Numbered from the stretch's first letter, positions 41,001-49,727 are shown. The stretch: 55,610 nt of DNA from Priapulus caudatus (GCF_000485595.1 NW_014577250.1:36357-91966), one strand, 5' to 3'. The notes: generated by a model from the sequence alone, not told the origin. A program made the numbers and translations.

Positions 41001-43530
41001 TAGAGGAGTATCTCCTGAAGGTATGCAGCCCTACAAGACCAGGTAGCGCTGAAGAATGTTCTCACTGGAGAAATTGTGACCGACGTAAACGTAGACAAGT
41101 TGTTGCGCTGTATCAAGGAGGGCCAGTGCTGCATGTGCTAAATTTATCGATGATCGACTCAGAAATAAGTCGATATTGATACACTCAACTATTAGCAAAA
41201 TCAAGTTTAGGTCCTCTAAGAGTAAGACCAGCTTGAATTTGGCTCCCAAAGCAGACATCAAAAATGAGACAATCAAATCTCTCATGTTTATTGAGTATGG
41301 GTGTCACCGGGGGTTCACTGTTGAAGCACTACTCCAGCATGAGATCACCAACTCTGCGTTCTTCTTGGTTGACAAAGACGGTTACTTGAGGAAGAGTGCC
41401 AAATCACAACTTGGGATTGAGCTGCTGAGGTTGTGCCCACTGATAGATAAAAAAAGGGCCAGAAACCTCCCCACACACCCACGCCATCGTTATCGACTTC
41501 ATGGCCTTGGTGAGAAAGGTCCCGTTAAAGAAGCTTGATCGCCTGTCAAGACATTCCATGACTTTGCTATTGCCTTGACATCTATGGTCACCAAAGCTGG
41601 GCACAACTGTGATAAGATCCACCTTGTTTTCGACGCTTACAGAGAGGACAGCATCAAGAATGGAGAGAGGGAGAGAAGAGGGAAGTCAAAAGAAATGGTT
41701 GTCCTTGATGCGATATCACCGAACCAAAATGTGCCAGTGGTATTAGAGAACCTTTGTCGCTCTTCCATCAGCCAATCAGCAAAACTGCTTTCCATGCATT
41801 ATATGTTGAGTGGCTCACCACCAATTACCAAGGCACATCACCACAGGCATGGATGGTGTCAGCTGGGTGTGCATCTCCATTTCCTTGGCTCAACTGCACA
41901 CATGAGGAAGCTGATGACAGGATGATGTTCCATGTGCAGGACATTCTAAGTCACCGGTCAGGAGCTACATCCATGATGCTGTCATCAGGTGACACAGATG
42001 TCTTTGTGTGCCTAGCTGTTATACCACATCACAGTCAATTGGAGAGATCTTGGCCTCCAAGACCTGTCTCATCCGCAACTCAGGAGTAAAAATATCAATA
42101 TTACCACTCGATATCTGCATAGCGCTGGGAGACGAGCTGTCTAAGTGTCTCCCAGCACTCCATGCGCTGACTGGGTGCGATACAACCAGCAAGGTATCAA
42201 CTAAACTTTCAGCCCTGAACGCTGTCCACAAAACGGAAAATTTCTCTCTGATCCTGAATTTCGACTGTCCACAGCTAACAGAAAGCGCAATACAACTGGC
42301 GAAAACATTCTTGGTCAAATGTCTCAAACCATCAACAGACCTGAAGACACTTGACGACCTGCGTCTTGCCGCATTTGATAGCAATGCCCTGAAGATGGAC
42401 TTTGAGAGAACCACTTGCACCTCAACTAATGGAAGCAAACATATCCATAAAGCCTATCACCAGCAGCAGCTGTGGGTCCAAGCCCCATTTAGAGATGCCA
42501 CTTTGATTATGAATGCCGAGTCTTATCGTTTTGTAAGAAGGGGCAGTTTGTTAGTCCCTGAAATTGTCATCTCAAAACCCGATGGCCTGCCAGATCCTTG
42601 CACGTGCGGCAAGTGTGCTCGCAAGAATGGGTGTCCCTGCAGGGTAGCTGGGATCAAGTGTTGCAAGTACTGCAAATGCAAGGGAGGTGATTGTTGTAAA
42701 AACCCTATCACTGAATGAACACTGCTCATCATCCTCATACGTGGACTCTGTTGTGTTACTCTTCGTGTTCCTGACCTTGGTTTATGTGACACATAAACAG
42801 TACCAATACTAATGTGGCGTTAAAAGTTGTATTGTTGGCTGTTGGGCAATTTCCCTGCTGGTCTTTGAAACATTTAAGCTCTCTATAGAAGACACAAATG
42901 TTCTAACTCTGATCTAAATCCAGAAAGTTTAAGTTAATAAATATATGGCAATTCCAGTATGTAGGTAGTTAGTTGTTTGTATGGTAATAAGTTGACCTTG
43001 GCCATTTTCTCGTGAAATATCCAATTTTACACTCTTCTATGACACCCTAGACATGTAAGGGCCATTCTGAACATTTTGAGCACCTCAAAATATCTGTAGC
43101 TCCAACGGTTTAGAAGATACAGCTATGTCGGTAGTAGCACTTCCGATGAAAAAAGACGTCGTTATTTTTAAAAGGGCGTGGTCATTTTCGGGCTGTTCGC
43201 CCCGGATAGAGATTTTGGCACACATCCCAAGTTGTTCCTTGGGGTCATATTAGCCTATAACAATTGAGATATCCTCTCCTAAATTATGTGCATACATATC
43301 TTAGCCAGGTCCTGGACTATCTGTAACTGCTCGGATTACTACTGCAAAATCGTGCAATTACCGACAACATCATTATAACGCGTGGATAATGGATACTGCA
43401 CACAGATGATAGACACTGATGGCGCACTGCACCTACCGTGATGTTTTTAACGAGCACCTCCTGGCCGCACGCGTCCAGGCTCAGCCACTTGTCGATGTAG
43501 TTCAGCAGGAACAGATTGATGGCACGATGT
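6182..43530 (-). CDS. RyR: Ryanodine receptor, C-terminal 35 exons (5' partial)
   Basis: This is the C-terminal part of an intracellular calcium-release channel, which works as a tetramer in the sarcoplasmic or endoplasmic reticulum membrane. Exons run from 43530 leftwards to the stop TAA at 6182. I matched acceptors, donors and phases for all 35; together they give 3988 coding bases, about 1328 residues, with no frameshift. The order follows animal ryanodine receptors throughout: the HRAxNLFL exon, helical repeats, EF-hand-like pair, [14 protein letters not shown] segment, divergent region, S1-S6 with [23 protein letters not shown], the zinc site and the WDFFP/CFRKQYE tail. Family members are about 5000 residues, so roughly the first two-thirds is missing and should lie to the right of the window. 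Several exons are very short (49, 52, 61 and 65 bases). The inositol trisphosphate receptor is excluded by the tail and filter. Confidence 0.97.
7118..7928 (-). CDS. RyR: Receptor exons 31-33: S6 and zinc-binding C-terminal domain
   Basis: Exon 7824-7928 encodes [20 protein letters not shown] and the S6 gate helix [15 protein letters not shown]. Exon 7603-7667 encodes [20 protein letters not shown], the cytoplasmic extension of S6. Exon 7118-7218 encodes CFICGIG and [17 protein letters not shown], the CxxC plus HxxxxH zinc site that couples the channel to the cytoplasmic shell. All key residues are present. Confidence 0.97.
8332..9191 (-). CDS. RyR: Receptor exons 28-30: S3, S4, S5 and pore loop
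   Basis: Exons are 9045-9191 (S3-S4: [28 protein letters not shown]), 8594-8728 (S5: [20 protein letters not shown], then an acidic turn and HKCHTM) and 8332-8380 (pore helix and filter: [17 protein letters not shown]). The 49-base exon ends one base into the second Gly of GIG, so an intron splits the selectivity filter from its DEI mouth. Confidence 0.97.
9419..10754 (-). CDS. RyR: Receptor exons 25-27: S2-S3 cytoplasmic loop
   Basis: Exons 10581-10754, 9954-10078 and 9419-9479 encode [59 protein letters not shown] and [18 protein letters not shown]. The KREKE, FPxNYWDKF and KYQIWKxGVI blocks are diagnostic for the family. The exon at 9419-9479 is only 61 bases. Confidence 0.96.
11005..11674 (-). 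CDS. RyR: Receptor exons 23-24: S1 and S2 helices
   Basis: Exon 11588-11674 encodes [20 protein letters not shown] and INFILLFYK, the S1 helix. Exon 11005-11184 starts with an acidic loop ([14 protein letters not shown]) and ends in the S2 helix ([20 protein letters not shown]). Both are phase 0 at both ends. Confidence 0.96.
11675..15102. other. Receptor intron of about 3.4 kb
   Basis: Noncoding apart from simple repeats: CA/GC-rich sequence at 13358-13435 and a long (CATA)n array at 13691-13831. I see no nested gene. Confidence 0.6.
13691..13831. repeat. (CATA)n microsatellite
   Basis: About 140 bases of nearly uninterrupted CATA tetranucleotides, with one CATC variant near 13806. Long and pure enough to be length-variable. 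Confidence 0.97.
15103..29927 (-). CDS. RyR: Receptor exons 18-22: divergent region
   Basis: Exons are 29724-29927, 29157-29348, 21937-22087, 15347-15432 and 15103-15199, separated by introns of up to about 7 kb. They were accepted because splice sites and phases close on both sides; residue similarity alone would not suffice. The first holds two hydrophobic stretches ([17 protein letters not shown] and [17 protein letters not shown]) around the basic [11 protein letters not shown]. The others are hydrophilic, with [12 protein letters not shown] and a poly-acidic segment (EEDEEEEG). Vertebrate receptors have an extra helix of low conservation in this place, so an accessory membrane segment is plausible. 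Confidence 0.85.
15478..15572. repeat. CA/GCAC-rich simple repeat upstream of an acceptor
   Basis: Alternating purine-pyrimidine tract of CACA, GCAC and TACACG units. It begins about 45 bases upstream (transcript sense) of the acceptor of receptor exon 15347-15432. In the transcript it reads GU/GC-rich. Confidence 0.9.
17329..17441. repeat. 33-base tandem repeat, 3.4 copies
   Basis: Units start at 17329, 17362 and 17395, each beginning AATTTATAATTGAGTGG or a close variant, followed by a 14-base partial unit. The array is AT-rich with no open frame of interest. Confidence 0.9.
17984..17993. other. Assembly gap of 10 N
   Basis: Ten N follow a (TA)n run. The true length is unknown, as the gap size looks nominal. 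Confidence 0.95.
18653..18689. repeat. Homopolymeric G tract
   Basis: Six G, one C, then about 29 consecutive G. Four or more G-blocks allow quadruplex formation on the plus strand, which is the template strand of the receptor gene. Homopolymer length is error-prone in sequencing. Confidence 0.85.
18839..18956. repeat. Degenerate TG-rich repeat
   Basis: TG runs broken by TGG, TTG and TCG; reads as GTGTGTGG-type blocks over about 120 bases. Confidence 0.85.
19126..19352 (-). pseudogene. Non-LTR retrotransposon relic, PHD-type finger
   Basis: The frame reads [19 protein letters not shown], then [29 protein letters not shown]. The spacing CxxC...CxxC...HxxxC...CxxC is a PHD/treble-clef type finger. 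I recognise VCxKGVGSNSxxC and WVHKxCSGIKG from the region downstream of the reverse transcriptase in non-LTR elements of invertebrates. No reverse transcriptase remains beside it, so this is a short dead fragment. Confidence 0.75.
21699..21862. repeat. TA/TG/CG alternating repeat near a donor
   Basis: A (TA)n run followed by TG, CG and TGCG units. It lies 75 bases or more downstream (transcript sense) of the donor of receptor exon 21937-22087. In the transcript it reads CA/GC-rich. The sequence has Z-DNA potential. Confidence 0.9.
23251..23403. repeat. 42-45-base tandem repeat, about 3.5 copies
   Basis: Units contain TTGTTACA followed by GAAATAAGGTGCAAGAATA. Copies diverge mainly in an A-rich spacer of variable length. 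Confidence 0.85.
24424..24461. repeat. (AAT)n microsatellite
   Basis: About twelve uninterrupted AAT units. Confidence 0.95.
24800..24953. repeat. 22-base minisatellite of GGTCA half-sites, 7 copies
   Basis: Seven units of GTCATGGGGTCAAGCAGTGAGG and close variants fill exactly 154 bases. Each unit junction creates GGGTCA-TG-GGGTCA (or a one-base variant), a direct repeat of nuclear-receptor-type half-sites spaced by two. Confidence 0.93.
25161..25181. repeat. Perfect AT palindrome
   Basis: A 21-base perfect inverted repeat (GTAATAAATT, one central base, complement). It does not share the TCARGAG ends of the hairpin family. Confidence 0.7.
28856..29041. repeat. (GA)n then (TG)n composite microsatellite
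   Basis: About 120 bases of GA with AAGA interruptions are followed by about 31 TG units. In the receptor transcript this reads (CA)n followed by (TC)n, starting about 115 bases downstream of the donor of exon 29157-29348. Confidence 0.97.
29928..31307. other. Receptor intron with a dispersed repeat
   Basis: Holds the GGAC-tailed repeat and a GA-rich tract at 31187-31272. Nothing else recognised. Confidence 0.5.
30715..31070. mobile_element. Dispersed repeat: two monomers and a (GGAC)n tail
   Basis: Two diverged monomers of roughly 145 bases (about 30715-30836 and 30882-31022) share CCTTGACC-type blocks and end in CGTAxGTCxAGCxGTTxAG followed by ATTTGTGxCGxAA. A GGAC tail and ATTCATGCGATTAT follow. 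I recognise this GTCGAGCGGTTAA...GGAC architecture from other invertebrate genomes. It has no coding capacity; the mechanism of spread is unknown to me. Confidence 0.7.
31308..32701 (-). CDS. RyR: Receptor exons 15-17: core after the EF-hands
   Basis: Exons 32487-32701, 31884-31982 and 31308-31390 encode [64 protein letters not shown] and [11 protein letters not shown]. This is among the most conserved blocks of the family. The last exon ([16 protein letters not shown]) begins the divergent region, where similarity to vertebrate receptors fades. Confidence 0.95.
31743..31770. repeat. Octamer tandem repeat
   Basis: Three and a half copies of ACGAACGC in a CpG-rich patch inside a receptor intron. 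Confidence 0.8.
32302..32349. repeat. Perfect short hairpin (family member 3)
   Basis: An 18-base arm TCAAGAGCTAATAATACC, a 12-base loop and the exact complement. Flanked on both sides by TATTTTT, a possible target duplication. Confidence 0.8.
33109..36368 (-). CDS. RyR: Receptor exons 8-14: helices and EF-hand-like pair
   Basis: Exons are 36297-36368, 35880-35984, 35370-35451, 34950-35020, 34330-34395, 33617-33690 and 33109-33215. They encode [74 protein letters not shown] and two EF-hand-like loops: [11 protein letters not shown] and [15 protein letters not shown]. Both loops keep Gly at position 6 and an acidic residue at position 12 but lack Asp at position 1, so calcium binding may be weak, as is debated for the family. 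The last exon ends at a GC rather than a GT donor. Confidence 0.95.
37061..43530 (-). CDS. RyR: Receptor exons 1-7: C-terminal helical solenoid
   Basis: Exons are 43437-43530, 39123-39293, 38636-38716, 38302-38481, 37883-37996, 37484-37598 and 37061-37206. They encode [34 protein letters not shown], an acidic 27-residue exon (38636-38716), [41 protein letters not shown] and [18 protein letters not shown]. All of these are hallmark blocks of the region just before the EF-hand segment in ryanodine receptors. Although 43437-43530 and 39123-39293 are separated by the N gap and a transposon-like insert, they join in phase and leave no obvious missing exon. The residues of exon 38636-38716 are almost all Glu, Asp and Gly. 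Confidence 0.95.
39321..39371. repeat. Short hairpin (family member 4)
   Basis: Arms ATCAAAAGTAGATAATAGGG and a near-complement ending TTACTTCTGAT, flanked by TATATA on both sides. It sits just outside the acceptor of receptor exon 39123-39293. Confidence 0.65.
39436..40042. other. Assembly gap of about 607 N
   Basis: Follows a CATATTATACATA-type simple repeat (39370-39435) and precedes the first copy of the duplicated block. A very similar CATATTATACATATTCTAC repeat recurs at about 45988-46130. Confidence 0.97.
40281..40648. repeat. Left terminal inverted repeat, copy A
   Basis: Matches the reverse complement of 42934-43314 through blocks such as CTATCCGGGGCGAACAGCC and ACCATACAAACAACTAACTA. 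Small indels probably reflect poor consensus beside the gap. Confidence 0.88.
40724..42718 (+). pseudogene. PIN/FEN-like nuclease plus CXC-domain protein, broken, copy A
   Basis: The frame can be followed from the ATG at 40724 (MNGGFVVN) to TGA at 42718 but is broken by an in-frame TAG near 40894 and several frameshifts. In order it reads [88 protein letters not shown] and [11 protein letters not shown]. The Asp/Glu-rich motifs follow the spacing style of PIN/FEN metal-dependent nucleases. The C-terminus (about 42593-42705) has eleven Cys, including [14 protein letters not shown] and [13 protein letters not shown], a tesmin-type CXC domain. I recognise this protein family as multicopy in marine invertebrates and fish. 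A transposase role is inference. Confidence 0.7.
42934..43314. repeat. Right terminal inverted repeat, copy A
   Basis: Inverted partner of 40281-40648. It contains GGCTGTTCGCCCCGGATAG and ends CTTAGCCAGGTCCTGG. Confidence 0.88.
43437..43530 (-). CDS. RyR: Receptor exon 1 of this window, intact copy
   Basis: 94 bases: one base completing a codon, then 31 codons starting [15 protein letters not shown]. Acceptor CTGTTCACAG and donor GTAGGT. This is the most upstream receptor exon I can identify; a broken duplicate lies at about 49845-49934. Confidence 0.92.
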
Positions 43531-43539
43531 CTGTGAACA

Positions 43540-45685
43540 GCGAGAGCGCACACAACCCGACAACTTAGAAACGCTTACCGGACGATGTTATCAAAGTTAG
43601 ACCAGCGCGTGCTAATATTTCAAAATGTGCCTCTTAATGTAAAAACCATGTGAAATCAAATCGAATTTGGCAACGGGGAATTTTACATTGCAGGCTCATC
43701 GCCCAAGTGTGTCCTTATTGGCTAGAAAACAACTTATTGTGATCATTTTATTGAAGATAAACACGTGGATAGGTACGAGTTGGTTTAGGGTTATTCAAGA
43801 TATATCTACTGATGCATTAACGCAGATATAATTGATTTAATTAACTAACTCGAAAATGTTTACAAATAAACAATTAATGAATATAACTATATCATGTTAA
43901 ATGCAGAATTATGATGTTTTAAGCTAAACTCTACAAATTGCATGGAAAGGCATCAATGTAAAATCTTCAATGGAAAGAGATACTTTTTGATATTTTTGTT
44001 ATGAGATTTGAGATGATTAGAATTAACCTACAGCCTTCATAATTTAATTTAATTTAAAAAATGTTTATAATTTAGTGAAATTTAATTTAAATGTACTATA
44101 ATTTAAAAATGTATCAAAATACTTTAAAAAATGGCTCTAATGACTAATGGAGCAATTGTCACGTGATAGTGCATATGGACTGAATGCAGTCAAAACATCA
44201 CCATCATCAACATCATCTTTAATACAAGTACAAGTTCAATCTTTTAACAGTAATAACTACTAGCTTGGTAATGATGACACAGTAAAAGTCCAATAAACGG
44301 ATTGGCAGAAACCCAAGTATATTCAAATAACCCTCCATATTACTCCTCTCAAATATATTAGCTGCAGAATCATATATAAAGAAATTATATTTTTGTTTCT
44401 TATCAATATTTACTATCTGGTTATTGATTATTCTCTAACTGAACTACTTCCTATTCATAAGTTCTAGTCCGTATATAGTTCCGTCCGTCAATTGCACCTC
44501 TGTCAGTCCAATGAGCAAAAATGATTATAGTTGGCAAATTTTGACTCTTTTCTAATTTTCAGTTAAGAATTATGCTTTTTAGAATGCGAGATGTCGGTTT
44601 ATTGGACATTTTACTGTTCGCTATTCTTTGAATTAGATGTAAATGCTAGTAAAAACTATATTAACTAGAAACTAGTAATATAGAAAGTATAAACTAGAAC
44701 TTTTATAACATAGCTACGATGATGATGTACGACAATCATACCAGGGGGTTCACACACAGATATCCCACACGTCCTCCATGACAATAGATTTGGATCTTCT
44801 CACAATGAAAACGTCTTGTGACTTGTGAGTTTAGGTCTCGTACGTTTAATTGCTTAATTACTGTCTAATGCTTGGCGTATTCTGGAAATATCACACGAAC
44901 CTATACCAGAGTTGCACGCTATCACCTTGTCAATGTGTTAAAATATTAAAATACACCGTGTATGATATGAGCATCTGGCAAAATAAAACTTTTTAAAACT
45001 CTATGCCAAGTGCATATGCTTTTTGCTAATATTTATACACGCTTAAATGAAAAATGCCAACTATACTATCGTCTCTACAATTGTTCAAAACATTTGACAG
45101 AATTTCACAAAATTCGCCAAGCTTCGCGATGATATGAACTCTTCCCGCGCCGAAAACGTGCCTTCTTTCAAATTTTGTCTTCCTTTTTAAACAAATTCTT
45201 GGCTTGTTTCGCGAGACCACGCACGAATGAACCCCCGAGTATGAACACAGGCGACAACATAACATGCACTTGCCTAAGGTAATCGTTTACTCTGCACACC
45301 ACTATATTTTACGTCACTAACGTTAATCTTACGCTATTGTTGCTTGCGTCAAAATACGCATAACAATTAGACGATGCTAAACCCTTGTGCGCAATCCGTG
45401 CCATCGTTTGATATAGGACTACATAGTAGAGGAAATGTTGTGCATTGCATCAATACCACCGCAGTGAAAACCACTTTGTGCAATTCTAATATAGGGCAAC
45501 TACCGAAAACTCGAGCACATTGACACAGATAGCAACAGGGGTTCTATCACTCCTGACAGAATTATTACGCAGACACTTCTACTGACATTCAACAATGAAC
45601 ACTTAGCTACTACGACAACAAATTCAGTCCTTTTGAGCAATATAGTTGTTTTTCGTCACTCCAATTTTTCCAGTTTTGTGATTAT
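43540..45685. other. Intron sequence inside copy A
   Basis: AT-rich, with TTTAATTTAA-type runs around 44040-44110. No gene or exon recognised. Confidence 0.5.
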
Positions 45686-45689
45686 TTTT

Positions 45690-45985
45690 ATTACCTCCGC
45701 CAAGAGGTTGGCAGGAGGTTATGTTTTCACCGGCGTGTGTTTGTTGGTTTGTGGGTTTGTGGGTTTGTGGGTTTTTGGGTTTGTTTGTGTACAGCCTAAC
45801 TGAAAAAGTTATGGACGGATTGTCATAAAATTTTCAGGATAGGTCAGAAATGGGCTAACTTAGAATTGAGGAGATTTTGGTCGTGATCCGAATCCAATTA
45901 ATTAATTAATTAATTAATAACATTTTCAGGATAGGTCACAAATGGGGTAACTTAGAATTGATTACATTTTGGTGGTGATCCGGAT
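45690..45985. mobile_element. CCTCCGCCAAG-type dispersed repeat, truncated (copy A)
   Basis: Starts ACCTCCGCCAAGAGGTTGGC, continues with GGTTTGTGGG units and GTTATGGACGGATTGTCAT, then tandem units of AATTTTCAGGATAGGTCA with TTAATTAA spacers. It breaks off at GTGATCCGGATCA, where the CATATTATACATA repeat begins. I know this start and GTTATGGACGGAT block from many marine invertebrate genomes. Confidence 0.8.
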
Positions 45986-46020
45986 CATATACATATTATA
46001 CATATTCTACATATACATAT

Positions 46021-46076
46021 TATCAAGAGCTAATAATACCTATTTTATTAGCTCTTGTTATTAGCTCCTGATATTA
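46021..46076. repeat. Short hairpin (family member 5), extra arm
   Basis: ATCAAGAGCTAATAATACC is followed by two successive complementary arms, TATTAGCTCTTG and TTATTAGCTCCTGAT. The same terminal motifs occur at 32302-32349. Confidence 0.7.
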
Positions 46077-46773
46077 TAAATATACATATAGATATTCTAC
46101 ATATTCTACATATACATATTATACATATTCCGTACATGCAAGTACAGAATGCAAAACGCATGTACAGAGACAAACTAGTAGGTTGCGATTGGCGATACGG
46201 TTAGTGGTGACAACACAGACACATCAGTCCATTGATATACCATGGGTATGTGTTATTTGAGACTTTGTAAGACGCGAGGACTACTGAGCGTTAAAACTAG
46301 TTGTTTATCGCTAGATTATGCCTATGATCTGCAGTGCCAAGAGACGATATAGTAAAACTCACATATACCAATACTGGATTACTCTATAATAGTAGCCTGT
46401 CTTACCCGCTTTATTTACAACCTCGATTCCTAACTAACTCATATACGTATTGTACTGGCGAGTTAGAGTTAAACAAGTATAGCTTAGGAATTGCAATAAC
46501 TTCAAATGGTATTTTTGATAAGTTTTCCCAACCATCTTCCAATCATTGTGGAACGAATACCCAATAATCCCTTGCTTAATATAATACGCCAGATCAAATT
46601 ACCGGGATCCTTTTAGGAAAAATACTAGATTATTACCACAATGAAACATAAATCAGATGGCCGGGTGGGGTCTTGCACCTAGTATTACTCAGAATATATC
46701 TAAAAGTTATTTCACTTCAACTAGATTTGCAGCTGAAAAAAATTCCCCCTCCAACAGCTTCATCTCTTAGTAG

Positions 46774-49727
46774 AGGACCTGGCTAAGATATGTATGCACA
46801 TAATTTAGGAGAGGATATCTCAATTGTTATAGGCTAATATGACCCCAAGGAACAACCTCGGATGTGTGCCAAAATCTCTATCCGGGGCGAACAGCCCGAA
46901 AATGACCACGCCCTTTTTCATCGAAAGTGCTACTACCGACATAGCTATATCTTCTAAACCGTTGGAGCTACAGATTTTCTGAGGTGCTCAAAATGTTCAG
47001 AATGGCCATTACATGCCTAGGGGGGCCATAGAAGAGTGTGAAATTTGATATTTCACAAGAAAATGGCTAAAAACCATTATGTCAACTTATTACCATACAA
47101 ACAACTAACTACCTACTTACTGGAATTGCCATATATTTATAACAGTTAATATATCCTCTCCTAAATTATGTGCATACTCCTCTAAGAAGTTCCCACTCCT
47201 CTACAATGCTACATGAACGGTGGATTTGTCGTGAACACCACCAGGATAGGTAGTGGAGTGCACTTTGACCAGGCGCTAGAGCAGCGCTACAACCGCCCTG
47301 CCAAAGTGTGTGGGGGAATAATTGGGGTCACCAAGAAGAAGGAAGCCGTTGCTCTGTGGGGAATCATCAAGCATAAAAAAGACTAGTACGTTGACCTGAA
47401 GATGAAGGATGATATCAAAGGAGAACTCTTACTTCACCACGAGTTCAACCCGAGTAATGCAACTAAGATAGTTGGGATGGTGCAAGACATAGAGGAGTAT
47501 CTCCTGAAGGTATGCAGCCCTCTACAAGACCAGGTAGCGCTGAAGAATGTTCTCACTGGAGAAATGTGACCGACGTAAACGGAGACAATGTTGCTCTGTA
47601 CAAAGGAGGGCAGTGCTGCAGTGCAAAATTATCGATGATCGACATCAGAAATAAGTCGATATTGTGCACTCAACTATTACAAAATCAAGTTAGGGCCTCT
47701 AAGAGTAAGACCGCAGCTGAATTTGGCTCCCAAACAGACATCAAAAATGAGACAATCAAAATCCTCAGTTATGAGTATGGTCACCGGGGGTTCACTGATG
47801 AAGCACTACTCACAGCATAGAATCACCAACTCGGCGTCATTCTTGTTACAAAGGACGTTACTTAGGAAAATGTGCACAAATCACAATGGGATATGAGCGC
47901 TGAGGTTTGTGCCCACGATAGATAAAAAAAGGGCAGAAACCTCCCCACCCACCCAACCCATCGTTATCGACTTTCAGCGCCTATGTGAGAAAGGTCGGCC
48001 GTACAATGAAAAGCTTGATCGCCTGTCAAGACATTCCATGACTTTGCTAATTGGCCATTGACAATCTAGTCACGCAAAGCTGGGCAGCAATGGTGATAAA
48101 ATGCCACCTTGTTTCGAACGCTACAGAGAAGACAGCTCAAGAATGGAGAAGAGGGAGAGAAGGAAAGTCAAAAACGAAATGGTTGCTTGATGCGATATCA
48201 CCGAACCAAAATGTGGCCAGTGTATTAGAGACCTTTGATCGTCTTCATCAGCAAACTGCTTTCCAGCATTCTATTGAGGCTCAGCGCCACCATTTCACCA
48301 AGGCACCAAACGCTCTATACCTTGGTATTAATCACCAACAGGCAGGATGCCGCAGCTGGGTGTGGCATCTCCATTCCTTGGCTTGCAACGCACACGATAG
48401 GGAAGCTATGACGAGGAGATGTTCCAGTGCCGTACATTCTAAGCTCAGTCCAGCAGGAGCTACACCATGATCTGCAATCAAAGGTGACACAGGATGCTTT
48501 GGTGCCTACGTTATCCACATACACAGCAATGGAAGAGATCTTGGCCTCCAAGGACATCTCATCCGCAACCAGGAGTAAAGATACATCAATATTAACCGAC
48601 CGATAGCGCATAGCGCTGGAGACAGCTGTCTAAATGTCCCCGCACTCCATGCGGCTACTGGGGCGATACAAACCAAGCAGTATCAACAAACTTCAGCCCT
48701 GAACGCTTCCACAAAACGGAAAATACTCTCGATCCTGAATCGACGTCCCACCACTAACAAAAGCGCAATACAACGCGAAAAACATCTGTCAAATGCTCAA
48801 CACCATCAACAGACCTAAACATTTGACGACCGCGTGCTGCGCATTTTGATAAGCAATGCCCTGAAGAGGGACTTTGAGAGAACTCACTTGCACCAACTAA
48901 TGAACAAACATAATCCATACAGCCTTATCACCGGGGGACAGCACTGTGTCCACCCCATTAGAGTGCCACTTTGTTATACTGACTTCATCGTTTTGAAGAT
49001 AGGGCATTTGTTAAGTCCCTGAAATTTCACATTCAAAACCCATGGCTCTGCCAGATCCTGCACGTGCGGCAATGTGCTCGCAAGAATGTTCCCTGCAGGG
49101 TAGCTGGATCAATGTTGCAAGTCTGAAATGCAAGGAGGGATTGTTACAAAACCCATCACGAATGAACACTGCTATCACCTCAACGTGGACTTTGTGGTTT
49201 ACTCCTTCTGCCGACCTTGTTATGTGACACAATAAACAGTACGGATACTAATGTCGTAAAAGTTTATCGTGGCTGTGGCAATTTCCCGCTGGCTTTGAAC
49301 CATTTAAGCCTCTATCGAAGACACAAATGTTCTCACGCCGCGATCAAATCCAGAAAGTAAGTGAATACATATACGGCACTTCCAGACGTATAGTAGTTGT
49401 TGATTAAAGAAGTTGACCCTTGCCCATTTCTCGTGAAATATCCAATTATTATCACCTTCTATGACACCAGACATTAAGGGCCATCTGAACATTTGAGCAC
49501 CTCAAAAATATACTGTAAGCTTCCAACGGTTTTAGAAATACAGCATGTCGGTAGTAGCACTTCCGATAAAAAAGAGCGTCGTTATTTTAACCAAGGCGTG
49601 TCATTCGGGACTGGTCCCCCGATAGAAGTTTGGCACACATCCCAAGTGTTCCTTGGGGTCCATATTAGCCTAAACGAATGAGATAATCCTCTCCTAAATT
49701 ATTGGGCAACATATCTTACCAGGTCCT
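46774..49727. mobile_element. Transposon-like element, copy B
   Basis: Second copy of the element, with left inverted repeat about 46774-47142 and right about 49359-49727. The left repeat preserves the better sequence; the right one is degraded by indels. The start of the coding region (ATG at 47213) is clean and shows the same in-frame TAG after KHKKD as copy A. Confidence 0.75.
47213..49165 (+). pseudogene. PIN/FEN-like plus CXC protein, copy B, heavily frameshifted
   Basis: Same protein as 40724-42718. The first 60 codons read [20 protein letters not shown] onward, better than copy A. Downstream, frameshifts occur every few dozen bases. The CXC region is still traceable near 49050-49150. 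Confidence 0.65.

Larger units (their letters stand above)
40281..43314. mobile_element. DNA-transposon-like element with long inverted repeats, copy A
   Basis: About 3.03 kb bounded by terminal inverted repeats of roughly 370 bases (40281-40648 and 42934-43314), whose outer ends read AGGACCTGGCTAAGATATG. One plus-strand coding region lies between them. The long repeats, single gene and Cys-rich C-terminus make a mobile DNA element likely. I could not fix a target duplication: the left flank ends TTAGTAG and the right starts GGACTATC. Academ-type elements, which I recall as carrying an XPG-like nuclease and a Cys-rich finger, are the closest named group I can suggest, tentatively. Confidence 0.75.
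40043..45985. repeat. Tandem block, copy A (about 5.9 kb)
   Basis: Begins TCTTCCAATCATTGTGG and runs colinear with 46535-52254. It contains the transposon-like element, receptor exon 43437-43530 and AT-rich intron sequence, and ends inside the CCTCCGCCAAG repeat. Its first 1.1 kb has small insertions and deletions relative to copy B; the rest reads cleanly. Confidence 0.93.
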
